A DNA stretch of 28,227 nt from JBCCMA01 sp039026595 (GTDB lineage Bacteria; Pseudomonadota; Gammaproteobacteria; Steroidobacterales; JBCCMA01), in contig JBCCMA010000025.1 in the NCBI GenBank assembly GCA_039026595.1, positions 1-28,227 on the forward strand. Reading direction: 5' to 3'. Position numbers and translations under genes: made by a program. The notes below the pieces were generated by a model. It saw only the letters and a program-made list of their open reading frames with translations. It had not been told where the DNA came from and ran no database searches. Shown one piece after another: positions 8,860-17,900 of the stretch (its first letter is position 1; the number at the start of each line of letters is the position of its first letter).

Positions 8860-8895
8860 TCCGGCCCGGTCATCCTGACAGCTTAATAACCGTTC

Positions 8896-9732
8896 TCAGG
8901 TAGAAAACAACGCCGCCCAATCCACCACCTTCTGCTCGAGCCGTTCAAGCTGAGGCAGCGCCTTGTAGGTGTGCTCGACGTCGCGCCACCACAGCTCTTC
9001 CGATGCCGCATCGAATGCATGCGGCACCGTTGTCAGGGTGAACTGCCGGGAGTGCTTGTAGTAGGTCTGGGCGTACGCTGTAAAAATCGCCAGCGTAGAC
9101 CCTCCTCGTTCGTGAACCGCCCCCACCGCCTCACTGGTCTCACGCGCAGATGGCAACACCCTCAGGCTCAGAGGGTTATCGTCCTCCGTCTGGCCGGGAC
9201 GATGGCGCGTCTGGCGTGGAATCGCCAACGCCCGCAGCTTTCCAATGTACTGTCGCCAGTTCACATATCGATCCACCAGCGCATGCCACGGAAAGCGTTT
9301 ATCGGGGTAACACATCGGATCGAGCAAGAGCATACCAATAACATCGGAATACCCATTGGCCATTCGCACCACGTTGTCCGCACCCGAGCAAAGACCGCCC
9401 AGGACGTACTGAACCTGACCAAACCGCTCTTTGATCGCGTGGCGTAAATCCTCAAAGTCGCGTTTTACCGTCGCCAGATAGTCCTCACCGGGTGCAGCCG
9501 GGGTATCCCCCTTGCCGGTGAGATCAAAGCGGATACACGGATAACCACTGGCGGCCAGCGCGCGGCAGAGTCGAACACTCATCCGGGAAGGTCCAGTGCG
9601 ATTGACCAGTCCGGCATTGAAGAAGACAAACACGGGCCCCGAGTGCATGCCGGTCCGCGGCGTGGACAAGACCGCAAAAAGCCGCCCACCGTTCCCGGCC
9701 TGCAGGATTTCCTCTACCGGTTCAGCACGCAT
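8896..9732 (-). CDS. Alpha/beta hydrolase (S33-like, active-site complete)
   Basis: A 278-residue cytoplasmic serine hydrolase resembling the 'hydrolase 1, exosortase A system-associated' group. VFVFFNAGLVNRTGPSRMSVRL and RFDLTGKGDT give the typical oxyanion and early strand motifs. The nucleophile elbow is GGLCSGAD (Ser116), and the conserved C-terminal DVEHTYKAL followed by VVDWA carries the catalytic histidine (His254). It is the last gene of the minus-strand biosynthetic operon and overlaps the preceding hydrolase gene by 19 bases. No exosortase or PEP-CTERM gene is present, so the role here is probably tied to the NRPS/PKS line, perhaps as a type II thioesterase or release enzyme. That role is inference from context. 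Confidence 0.85.
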   Translation of the reverse strand: MRAEPVEEILQAGNGGRLFAVLSTPRTGMHSGPVFVFFNAGLVNRTGPSRMSVRLCRALAASGYPCIRFDLTGKGDTPAAPGEDYLATVKRDFEDLRHAIKERFGQVQYVLGGLCSGADNVVRMANGYSDVIGMLLLDPMCYPDKRFPWHALVDRYVNWRQYIGKLRALAIPRQTRHRPGQTEDDNPLSLRVLPSARETSEAVGAVHERGGSTLAIFTAYAQTYYKHSRQFTLTTVPHAFDAASEELWWRDVEHTYKALPQLERLEQKVVDWAALFST

Positions 9733-10451
9733 TCGTGCAATTCCTCAAGGACCGGCCTCGGCAACAAGACATCGTCGGAGCGGGTCAACCAATTACACGC
9801 AAACGTGACACGCCGTTTCGTCACGCCGGGTGGCGCGCCTCCATCCGAACGGGTGACGACGCTGGTGACCGGCAGATTCGAGCAGGCAAACGCCTCCCGT
9901 ACATCGGCAGCGTGGATATCACGTGACAGGGCGGCAGGCAGCGGAAATCCAAACAGCTCATCCTTTATGCTGGCGCGCGCCGCACGTGTGAGCCAGCGGT
10001 TACGAAAAACTGAGCGGTCGCGCAAATCAAGATACCCGGTCAAATAGGGTTGGCCTTGCCAGACCGGATCCCACAGGACAACACGTGAGACCTCATCGAG
10101 ATGAACGGGCAACAGGAGCGTCGCCGCGCGTACGGCAACTACGTTGATGACGTGACAGCCTGAAATAGCCCTTGCTTCTGCAATAGCCCGATGCAGATCG
10201 GCTTGCCAGTCACCGAGGCTATGCACCTGTCCGAATGCATCGCCACACCCGCGATAATCAAATCGAATCACGTGCTGTCCGGCGGCCGAGAGCGAAATAG
10301 CCAACTCCCGCAGTGCGAGGTGCGTACGGTGATACTCACCGAAAAATGGCGCACAAATCAGTGTGATTTCATCGGAAACATCGCCCCCCGGGGGATGGTA
10401 GGTCAGAAGCAGGTCCGGACCATCACCAGCGAGGAAAAAGGGCTCGAGCAT
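9714..10451 (-). CDS. Alpha/beta hydrolase-like protein lacking the nucleophile serine
   Basis: A 245-residue alpha/beta hydrolase-fold protein resembling the 'hydrolase 2, exosortase A system-associated' group. LICAPFFGEYHRTHLALRELA and VIRFDYRGCGD mark the early strands and the oxyanion region. At the nucleophile elbow, where GxSxG is expected, the sequence reads VVAVRAAT, putting arginine at position 108. I recall related group members also carrying an arginine here, so this may be a family trait and not decay. The protein is therefore probably not a classical serine hydrolase. The gene starts 22 bases after the NRPS stop and its 3' end overlaps the next hydrolase, so the pair is co-translated; a heterodimer of active and inactive subunits is plausible. 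Confidence 0.78.
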   Translation of the reverse strand: MLEPFFLAGDGPDLLLTYHPPGGDVSDEITLICAPFFGEYHRTHLALRELAISLSAAGQHVIRFDYRGCGDAFGQVHSLGDWQADLHRAIAEARAISGCHVINVVAVRAATLLLPVHLDEVSRVVLWDPVWQGQPYLTGYLDLRDRSVFRNRWLTRAARASIKDELFGFPLPAALSRDIHAADVREAFACSNLPVTSVVTRSDGGAPPGVTKRRVTFACNWLTRSDDVLLPRPVLEELHECVLNR

Positions 10452-10473
10452 CGCGCGTCCAGTAACCCGGAGA

Positions 10474-13400
10474 TCAGGAAAACAGCCTGGATAATAACCC
10501 TTTGGGTTTGCCCGGTGCAGCGACGAACAGATCAGGCACCGGCGAGGTCACCACCGACGTATCCCCTCGGACATACGCCCGAAGCGCCGCCACCATCTCG
10601 CCCACCAGCGCCTGCACCGCCGGTGCCGGAACGCGATCCGCACGGAAATCGACCTGCGCCACGACGCCCTCCGGCGTGCGTCTCATCCAGTAATCCATAT
10701 CGCGCATCAGTGCGACGCGTGGCACATCAATCTGATCGAAGGCCAGATCGCCGAAGCGGGTTGGCCGCTCACTCGCCTGTTGGAAGCTGAAGGCCACGCG
10801 CGGCACGATCAGGGCGCCGCAATGCGATTCGATCTGCAGTCGCGCCGCATTCTGATGGAGCGCGAGTTCCTTGATCGCCTCAGCCGAACCAGCCAGCGAA
10901 TCCTCAAATGACTCACCCACCGGCAACGCGAGGGGCAAATCCTGGTAGAACAGGCCAATTACGGAAAACAGCTCCGGCAGGTAGCGACCCGATGTGGCCA
11001 GATCGAGCGTCACCGTTTCGGTACCGGCGCTTGTGCCGAGAAGCCGCACGAAGATCGCCAGCGCAACGTCGGCAAGTTTGCGCGAGGCGTTTGCAGCCCG
11101 CGCTTCCATTTTCTCAACGATATCGAGCGGCAGTGTGAATCCCGCCGCGGCCACGCCCTCGCCGCGCTCCACGGCCGACCAGTCTGGCAACTCGCCGTGC
11201 TCACCGGATCGGGCAACCCAGTAAGCGGCCGTGTCGGCTGCCATCGTCTGCTGCCGCTGCCACGTCGCGAAATCCGCGTACGGCAGGGCGGATCGAGGTG
11301 ACGGCGGCAAAGTGCCGCCGCGTTGATACGCCGCCTCGAGGTCTTTCAAAAAGACGTCGAACGACCAGCCATCAAACGCAAATTGATGCGGCACAAATCC
11401 GAGGTAGTGAATTTGCGACGGCGCGGATAACAGGACCATTCTGGCAAGCGGGTCGATTTCCAGATCGATGACCTGGTCGGCCATCTTCGCAACGTAGGCG
11501 GCGGCGGCGGCTTCGGTCCCCGCAAAATTCTCGACGCGCGCCAATGTGGGCCGACGCGCCGAATCCGCTCGTACCGGCTCGGCGCTCGAATCGCAAGACA
11601 GCCCGGTCAGAAGCGCATCGTGCCGTTCAAAGACCGCTCCGAGACTGGCCTCCAGACGCGCCGCATCAAGCTGACCCGTAAAGCGGAAGCACGCCGGCAG
11701 GTTGTATACCGTGGTGCCCGGCTGCTCACTGATCTGCTGTGCGATGGCGAGTTGACCAAAGGACAACGCCCGCGGTGCCTCGGCGGGCAATCGAAGCGGC
11801 CGCTGCCCCGCGTCGCTTGCTGAGGCATCCGTACAGGTGGCCGCCACGCCAGCCAGGTCTTCGATAAAGAGAATTCTCGGATGCAGCCGTACGCTCAGAC
11901 GTTGCTCGATGCGGAAGATCGCCTCGAGACCCAGCAGCGAATGCCCACCGATTTCGAAAAAGCGCGATTCACGACCCACCGGTCGCTCCGGTTTGATCAG
12001 CGTCGTCCAGATATCCGCAATGGCCTTTTCGGCGGCGTTGGCCGGTGGCGTGCTTGTGCCGATTTTGCTGGACACGGCCACGGGTCGCGGCAATGCCCGA
12101 CGGTTCACTTTGCCGCTCGGACTCAACGGAATCTCGGCGATTGGAAGGAAGTGCTGCGGAATCATGTAGTCAGGCAGACGTTCGCGCAGGAACTTACGAA
12201 TCTGATTGCCGGGGAGACTGGCGCCCTGTTCGAGCACGCAGCACGCCACGATGCGCTGATCGTGTTCTGACAGGGACCAGACGTAGGCCGCAGCACTGCG
12301 CACGCCCTCAAACGCCCGCAGCGCGGCCTCAATGTCGCCGAGTTCAATCCGGAAACCACGCACTTTGACCTGATCATCAAGACGACCAAGCATCTGCACA
12401 TCACCCGACGCCAGCCGACGCGCCTGATCACCGGTGCGATACAACCGACCATACGGTGGGCGCCGGACGAACCGGGTGTTATTGAGCTCAGGCCGGCCGC
12501 GATAACCGTCCGCAAGGCCCGCTCCGCCGATACACAATTCGCCCGGCACGCTCGCCGGCAACGCGTGCCCATCCTCATCAACAATCACGAATCGCGTGTT
12601 CGCAATGGGACTGCCGATCGTGATGGACTCAAAGCCTGGCTCAATGCGCTTGCAGCTCGACCAGATCGTCGTCTCTGTCGGGCCGTACATGTTCCAGAGT
12701 TCACCAACCAACGGTAGCAGCCGCCGCGCGAGGTCGGCGGGCAATGTCTCCCCGCCGCACAGGGCTTTGAGCTTTGGCCGACCCGGCCAGCGTCCAGCCA
12801 ACAGCAAACGCCAGGTCGCGGGCGTCGCCTGCATCACGGTGATGTCCGTGCGCTCGATCAATTGCTGCAAGCGTCGGCTGTCGCTTGCAACGTCGCGCGT
12901 CGCCACGTGAACGTATCCGCCGCTGTACATCGGCAACAGACACTCGAGAAGTGAAATATCAAAGGACGCCGTGGTCACCGCCAGAAGCCGATCGGGCTCG
13001 GCAAAACCGGGCGAGGTCGCCATTGCGTTCAGAAAATTTTGCAGAGCGCCGTGCGAAACCTGCACACCCTTTGGCTGGCCCGTCGAGCCAGACGTGTAAA
13101 TCAGGTACGCCGGCATGTCGGATGTCAGTGTCGGCAAGGTTGCTGACACGCGCTGCGAGAGCGTCTGGTTCAGTTCGAGCGCCGTCACGCTCACCGACAG
13201 CGCGGAGGGCACCGGCCGGTCGTGCACAACCACGCCCGCACGCGAGTCGCCCAGCATGTAGGCCAACCGCGCAACCGGGAAGTCCGGATCCAGCGGCAGC
13301 GCGGTCGCACCGGCAAGCTGGATACCGAGAATCGTCGCCGGCAAATTCACGCCGCGCGTCAGGTAGTGCGCCACCACATCCCCGGGCGCAACACCCCGAG

Positions 13401-14916
13401 CGATCAGCGCCATGGCGAGCGTTCGCGCGCGCTGCATCATTTCGGCTCGCGAAAGTTGCTCTGCCTCGTCGCCCGCAACCGGTCGCTGCGGGTCGATGTC
13501 CACATGGCGCGAGAAACCGTCGATCCAGGCGTTGTGGAACGGCGTCACCGTCGGCCCTTCGAGTGCGCCCGCACGGCTGGCACCAGCTCGCCACAAACCG
13601 GAGAGCGCGACATCGGGTGTGGCATGGGCCGCATCCAGTATCATCGCGAGTGCGTCCAGCCAGTCAGTGATCGTTGATGCGTTAAACAGATCGGTGTTGT
13701 AGGTGGTCTCGATGCGCAGGCCCGCATCCGAGGGCATGACGTTCAGGAACAGCTCAAAGTTCTCGCCGAGACGGGGCACCGATTGAGCGGTCAGAGCATG
13801 TTCGCCGACGTTGAGTTCGCCGAACGGTTGGTCGATGTTGAAGATGACGGGCACGATGGGCACCCGCGCCGGATCGCCGCTGTAACCGAGATCGCGGACC
13901 AGCGAGCCAAAGGTAAAGTTAGCGTGCTCCTGTGCATCAAGAATCCGGCTCTTCGCAGTCGCCACCAGCTCGCGGAACGTCTGATCCGGCGCGGCCGACA
14001 TGCGCACTGGCAGCAACTGCACGGCATGACCGAGCAGCGCGGCCAGACCCTCACTGGCCTGACGAGCAACCGGCAGGCCCACTGCAAAATCGTCGCTCGC
14101 GCCAAGCCGGTACAACAACGCCGTAACGCCCGCAAACACAGTCTGAACGAGGCTGGCCTGGCATGCGCCTGCGAGTGTTTTGATTCGCGCGGTTGCCGTT
14201 GCGTCGATGGTGTAGTCGAGGCGCCGCGCGGAAAACGACCGCTCCGCCGGGCGGGGTCGGTCTGTGGGCAGGTCGAGCTCGGGCACGCTGTCCGCGTACT
14301 GCGACAGCCAGTAATCAATATCGCGGTTGCTGAGTTGCTCGGCGTGCTGTCGCTCAGCAAAGTCGGCGAAGGACACCGGCAAGGTTGTCGGCGCACGTCC
14401 GCACAACAGGTCCACCAGCTCATCCAGAATGATGTAGAACGACCAGCCGTCGCAGATCACGTGGTGCGCCATCAGGACCAGTTCCGCCTGATTATCTGGC
14501 AGCACAATCAGCGTCGCCTGGAATAACGGCCCATCGAACAAGTCCATCGGTGTTGCCGCCAGGGTGTGCCAGACGTCGGCAATCGCAGCCGCGGCATCCG
14601 TCTCTGCAAGATGAGAGCGATCGTCGACAACAAGCGCAAAGTCACTGTCGGTAGCCACGCACAGTTCGTCGCCGGTGCGCGTAAAGGTGGTGCGAAGCGA
14701 TTCATGCCGTTGTGCAATCGTCGTCAGTGCGCGCTCCAGTTCACCCGGATCCACCGCGTACGGGAAACGCAACGACACGCCTTCGTTAAACGCAATGTTG
14801 GCGGCATCGCTCAGCAGCGCCGAAGCCAGGATCTCGCGCTGCGGCTCGGTGCTCGGCACCGTACGCGCGATTTCACCACTTCGAAAAGGATCGTAGTCGA
14901 CAGGCGTATCGGTCAT
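10474..14916 (-). CDS. Non-ribosomal peptide synthetase, C-A-T-C
   Basis: A 1480-residue NRPS. Domains are C1 (about 15-440; HHVICDGWS, His151/His152, Asp156), A (about 465-945; YTSGSTGQPKG, FDIS, MYGPTETT, YRTGD, LGRLDDQVKVRGFRIELGD, SPSGKVN), T (about 955-1030; FFEIGGHSLLG, Ser993) and C2 (about 1045-1450). C1 opens with FRSGEIARTVPSTEPQREI, the style of C domains that follow PKS-aminotransferase modules. Aligned by eye to GrsA, the A-domain pocket reads D-I-L-Q-C-G-M-I-W-K, close to glycine codes. In C2 the motif is HQFAFDG, with glutamine replacing the catalytic second histidine. No TE or reductase domain follows. The start is the ATG at 14916, which overlaps the PKS stop (ATGA); the frame is open 23 codons further upstream, but that lies in PKS coding sequence. 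Confidence 0.95.
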   Translation of the reverse strand: MTDTPVDYDPFRSGEIARTVPSTEPQREILASALLSDAANIAFNEGVSLRFPYAVDPGELERALTTIAQRHESLRTTFTRTGDELCVATDSDFALVVDDRSHLAETDAAAAIADVWHTLAATPMDLFDGPLFQATLIVLPDNQAELVLMAHHVICDGWSFYIILDELVDLLCGRAPTTLPVSFADFAERQHAEQLSNRDIDYWLSQYADSVPELDLPTDRPRPAERSFSARRLDYTIDATATARIKTLAGACQASLVQTVFAGVTALLYRLGASDDFAVGLPVARQASEGLAALLGHAVQLLPVRMSAAPDQTFRELVATAKSRILDAQEHANFTFGSLVRDLGYSGDPARVPIVPVIFNIDQPFGELNVGEHALTAQSVPRLGENFELFLNVMPSDAGLRIETTYNTDLFNASTITDWLDALAMILDAAHATPDVALSGLWRAGASRAGALEGPTVTPFHNAWIDGFSRHVDIDPQRPVAGDEAEQLSRAEMMQRARTLAMALIARGVAPGDVVAHYLTRGVNLPATILGIQLAGATALPLDPDFPVARLAYMLGDSRAGVVVHDRPVPSALSVSVTALELNQTLSQRVSATLPTLTSDMPAYLIYTSGSTGQPKGVQVSHGALQNFLNAMATSPGFAEPDRLLAVTTASFDISLLECLLPMYSGGYVHVATRDVASDSRRLQQLIERTDITVMQATPATWRLLLAGRWPGRPKLKALCGGETLPADLARRLLPLVGELWNMYGPTETTIWSSCKRIEPGFESITIGSPIANTRFVIVDEDGHALPASVPGELCIGGAGLADGYRGRPELNNTRFVRRPPYGRLYRTGDQARRLASGDVQMLGRLDDQVKVRGFRIELGDIEAALRAFEGVRSAAAYVWSLSEHDQRIVACCVLEQGASLPGNQIRKFLRERLPDYMIPQHFLPIAEIPLSPSGKVNRRALPRPVAVSSKIGTSTPPANAAEKAIADIWTTLIKPERPVGRESRFFEIGGHSLLGLEAIFRIEQRLSVRLHPRILFIEDLAGVAATCTDASASDAGQRPLRLPAEAPRALSFGQLAIAQQISEQPGTTVYNLPACFRFTGQLDAARLEASLGAVFERHDALLTGLSCDSSAEPVRADSARRPTLARVENFAGTEAAAAAYVAKMADQVIDLEIDPLARMVLLSAPSQIHYLGFVPHQFAFDGWSFDVFLKDLEAAYQRGGTLPPSPRSALPYADFATWQRQQTMAADTAAYWVARSGEHGELPDWSAVERGEGVAAAGFTLPLDIVEKMEARAANASRKLADVALAIFVRLLGTSAGTETVTLDLATSGRYLPELFSVIGLFYQDLPLALPVGESFEDSLAGSAEAIKELALHQNAARLQIESHCGALIVPRVAFSFQQASERPTRFGDLAFDQIDVPRVALMRDMDYWMRRTPEGVVAQVDFRADRVPAPAVQALVGEMVAALRAYVRGDTSVVTSPVPDLFVAAPGKPKGLLSRLFS

Positions 14917-17900
14917 GGTGTCCCGATGCGCTTGCGCGCCACCATTTTGTATTTCCCGGGCTGGTCCGGATCGGGCACGAACCACGCCGGCGCACCGGAC
15001 GCGTCTTTGCCAAGCCGCGCGCCTTCAACCGGCGGCGTGTCGGGGCGTGTACGAGCCAGCCGTTCGAGCGCCACCGCGTCGCCGGTGAGCAGCCCGTGAC
15101 GCACAAGCTCGCTGACCGCGCGCCGGAACGCATCGACGATGGCCGCCAGGTCTTCAGCCGAATGACTGGTCGTCAGAAAACACGGCCGATAGTTCCAGGC
15201 ATGCACGCCGTACAAACGCAGAAGGTAAAACAGCAACTCTCCATACGGCTCATCCTCCGGTACAGAAATATAAAAGTACGACGAGAAACCTCTAACGCTA
15301 ACGGTGCACGCCAGGCTATCGAGCACAGACAACAGCTCCACGACCAGATTTTCCGTCGTCGCCGCCAGCCGCCGCTGCAACGCGGGACCCTCGTCTTTCA
15401 ACCGAAGCAAAACGGCGTGCGCTGCCGCCAGCGCAACCGGATGTCGTACAAACGTGCCGGCGAAAAACGTCACCCCCACCTCGGGTGCAGAGTCGTCGCC
15501 AAACTGCCAGGCGCCGCCGTCGAGCGCATCCATGAATCTCGATGTACCGCCGATCAGGCCGATGGGATAACCGCCACCCACCACTTTGCCGTAGGTCGCC
15601 ATGTCAGCACGGATGTCGAAGTATTCCTGGGCGCCGCCGGGCGCCACGCGGAAACCGGTGACCACTTCGTCAAATATAAGTGCGCTCCCGGACGCGCTGG
15701 TGATGTCACGGATTGCACGCAGGAATTCGGCGGGCTGCACACCCGGATTGCGGCTCTGTACAGGCTCCACCATGACCGCGGCAAGTTCATCTGCCATGGC
15801 ACGAATGCGCTCGACGGATTCATCGCTGCCCCACGGCAGCACAATCATATTCGCCGTCATTTCGCGCGGTATGCCGGGCGCCGCCGGCAAGCCCGCGCCG
15901 TCGCGTCCTGGGCGAATCACCACTTCGTCGAAGATGCCGTGGTAAGCGCCCTCGAAAACCACCACCTTTTGCCGGCCCGTGACCGTCCGCGCCAGCCGCA
16001 GCGCGCAACAGACCGCTTCGGACCCGGTACTCGCAAACGCAATGCGCTCGTTGCCGGTCAACTCGGCGCACAACGCCGCCACCTCGCCAGCCAGAGGCGA
16101 CTGCGGCCCGGTTTCCACGCCAGCCTGAATCTGGGCGATAACCGCCTCGTTGATGAAGTCGGGCGAATGCCCGAAGAAAATCGGCCCAAACCCGTTAGTG
16201 ATATCGATGTAATCCCGGCCGTCGATATCGGTCAGCCGCGAGCCCTTCGAGGCACGGGTTACGATCGGATAGACCATCTCCTTGAACTCCGGCTTGAAGC
16301 CCGAGACCGTCCGCGGGTCAGCAAGCGTCGAGCGATGCTCGGTTACGTACGCCTTGGAGGCCGCGGTCGCCGCGGTGTACTGCTCGATGGTCTGCTCAAT
16401 AAACCGTTTTTGTGCATTGGTCAGCGTCCGCGGCGTCGAGCGACGGCGCGCAATGCGCGTGCCGGGCCCACGCCGTGGCGGCGCTTGCGCCGATTCGGCC
16501 AACACTGCCGGGACCATGGCCTCGGACGCTGAAGCCGGGCGCGTCGATGCGCCGGTCAGAATGCTGAGTTGCTGACGCATGAGATCGAGTTGTCGCTGGA
16601 TCAGCGCGCGGACGTCTTCGCTTATCTCGCCGTTAGCGGCCACGCTGTTGGCAAGCGCGGCAAGGCTCTCGGTCTCAACCGGCGTTGGCATCGCACGGAC
16701 CTGCGGCGCGGGCGCCACCTCCGGCTCCAGCCGATCTGCCAACGCGCCAATGGTGGTCAGGTCTTCCATCAACTGACGAAAGGTGATCTCCGCACCAAAG
16801 GCCTGCTTGAGCGACTGAGCCGCCTGCGTCAACAAGATGGAATCGAACCCGAGGTCCAGAAACGCCTCGTCGTCGGTCGCCGTCCCGAGGTCGAAACCAG
16901 AGATGTCCTCCAGTACCGAGACAATCTGACGGACGATGCGATCTCGATGGTCAGCGGGGTCAGGCGTCGTCGTCATCTCACGGGTCTTTTCGTTTTCAAC
17001 AGGTGGGGTCTTGTCCGGTGCGGTTCCCACGGTGGCAGCAGGCACCGTCGCCTTGTCGATCCAATGACGTGTGGGCGCGAAGGGATAGCCAGTTAACGAC
17101 ACGAGCGGGGCGGCCGCGACTTCTTTGGGTACCGATACGGCGGCACCGCGCGTCCACGCGAACGCCGCTGCACTCGGTCCGACGGCAACGTCCGACCCGA
17201 GATCCGGGCAGATCGCCATATCGTCGTCACCATGGTCCATCCGAATGAGGGACGACAGCACGCTCCCGGGGCCGGTTTCCAGTGCAACGCCAGAGCCCTC
17301 AGCCACCACGTGCGCGACCGCATCGGCGAAACGGACCGGCGCAAGTATCTGCTCCGCCCAATAATCGGCGCTCGTCGCCTGTTCACTTGAGAGCACCCGG
17401 CCCGTAACCGTGGAGACAACCGGGCACGATGGCGGCGCCAACTCGAGCGCTCGCCACGCCTCGCGAAGTTGATCGACGGCCGGGGCCATCATCGGAGAAT
17501 GAAACGCGTGCGAGGTGCGCACATCGCGAACATCGATCCCGGCGCCTGCAATCTCGTTTCGGACGTTTTCAATCGACGGCGTCGGTCCGGAAAGGACGCA
17601 CAATGCCCTGGCGTTCACCGCGGCGATCACCACATCATCCGACGCAAAGTCACGTGCGGTCGATTCATCCGTGAACACCGCCACCATGTTCCCGTCAGGC
17701 TGCGCCTGCATCGCACGACCCCGGGCAACGACCATATCCAGACCGGTCTCAAGGGTCATCACGCCCGCCACGGTCGCCGCCGCAAACTCGCCAACGCTGT
17801 GGCCGACCAACCAGTCGGGCGACAACCCGGCGGCGCGCAGGGTCTGGGCCTTCGCCACCTCGTAAAGGTACAACGCGGGTTGCGCAAACTCCGTGCGCTG

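Noticed and set aside
8860..8895. Bidirectional terminator between the convergent J-like gene and hydrolase gene
   Set aside because: No stable GC-rich stem followed by T residues is visible; only a weak CTGA/TCAG pairing with a long loop.
8896..10451. Exosortase/PEP-CTERM locus
   Set aside because: Only the two hydrolases resemble that system; no exosortase, PEP-CTERM protein or polysaccharide genes are present in the window.
14917..14985. N-terminal extension of the NRPS to an upstream ATG
   Set aside because: The extra 23 residues overlap the conserved end of the aminotransferase domain; the ATGA overlap start at 14916 fits the C-domain beginning and operon style.
15096..16532. Long plus-strand open frame (478 codons) opposite the aminotransferase domain
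   Set aside because: It is antisense to a clearly conserved PKS-AMT gene and its translation is rich in Arg, His and Gln without any recognisable motif; it is a GC-rich shadow.
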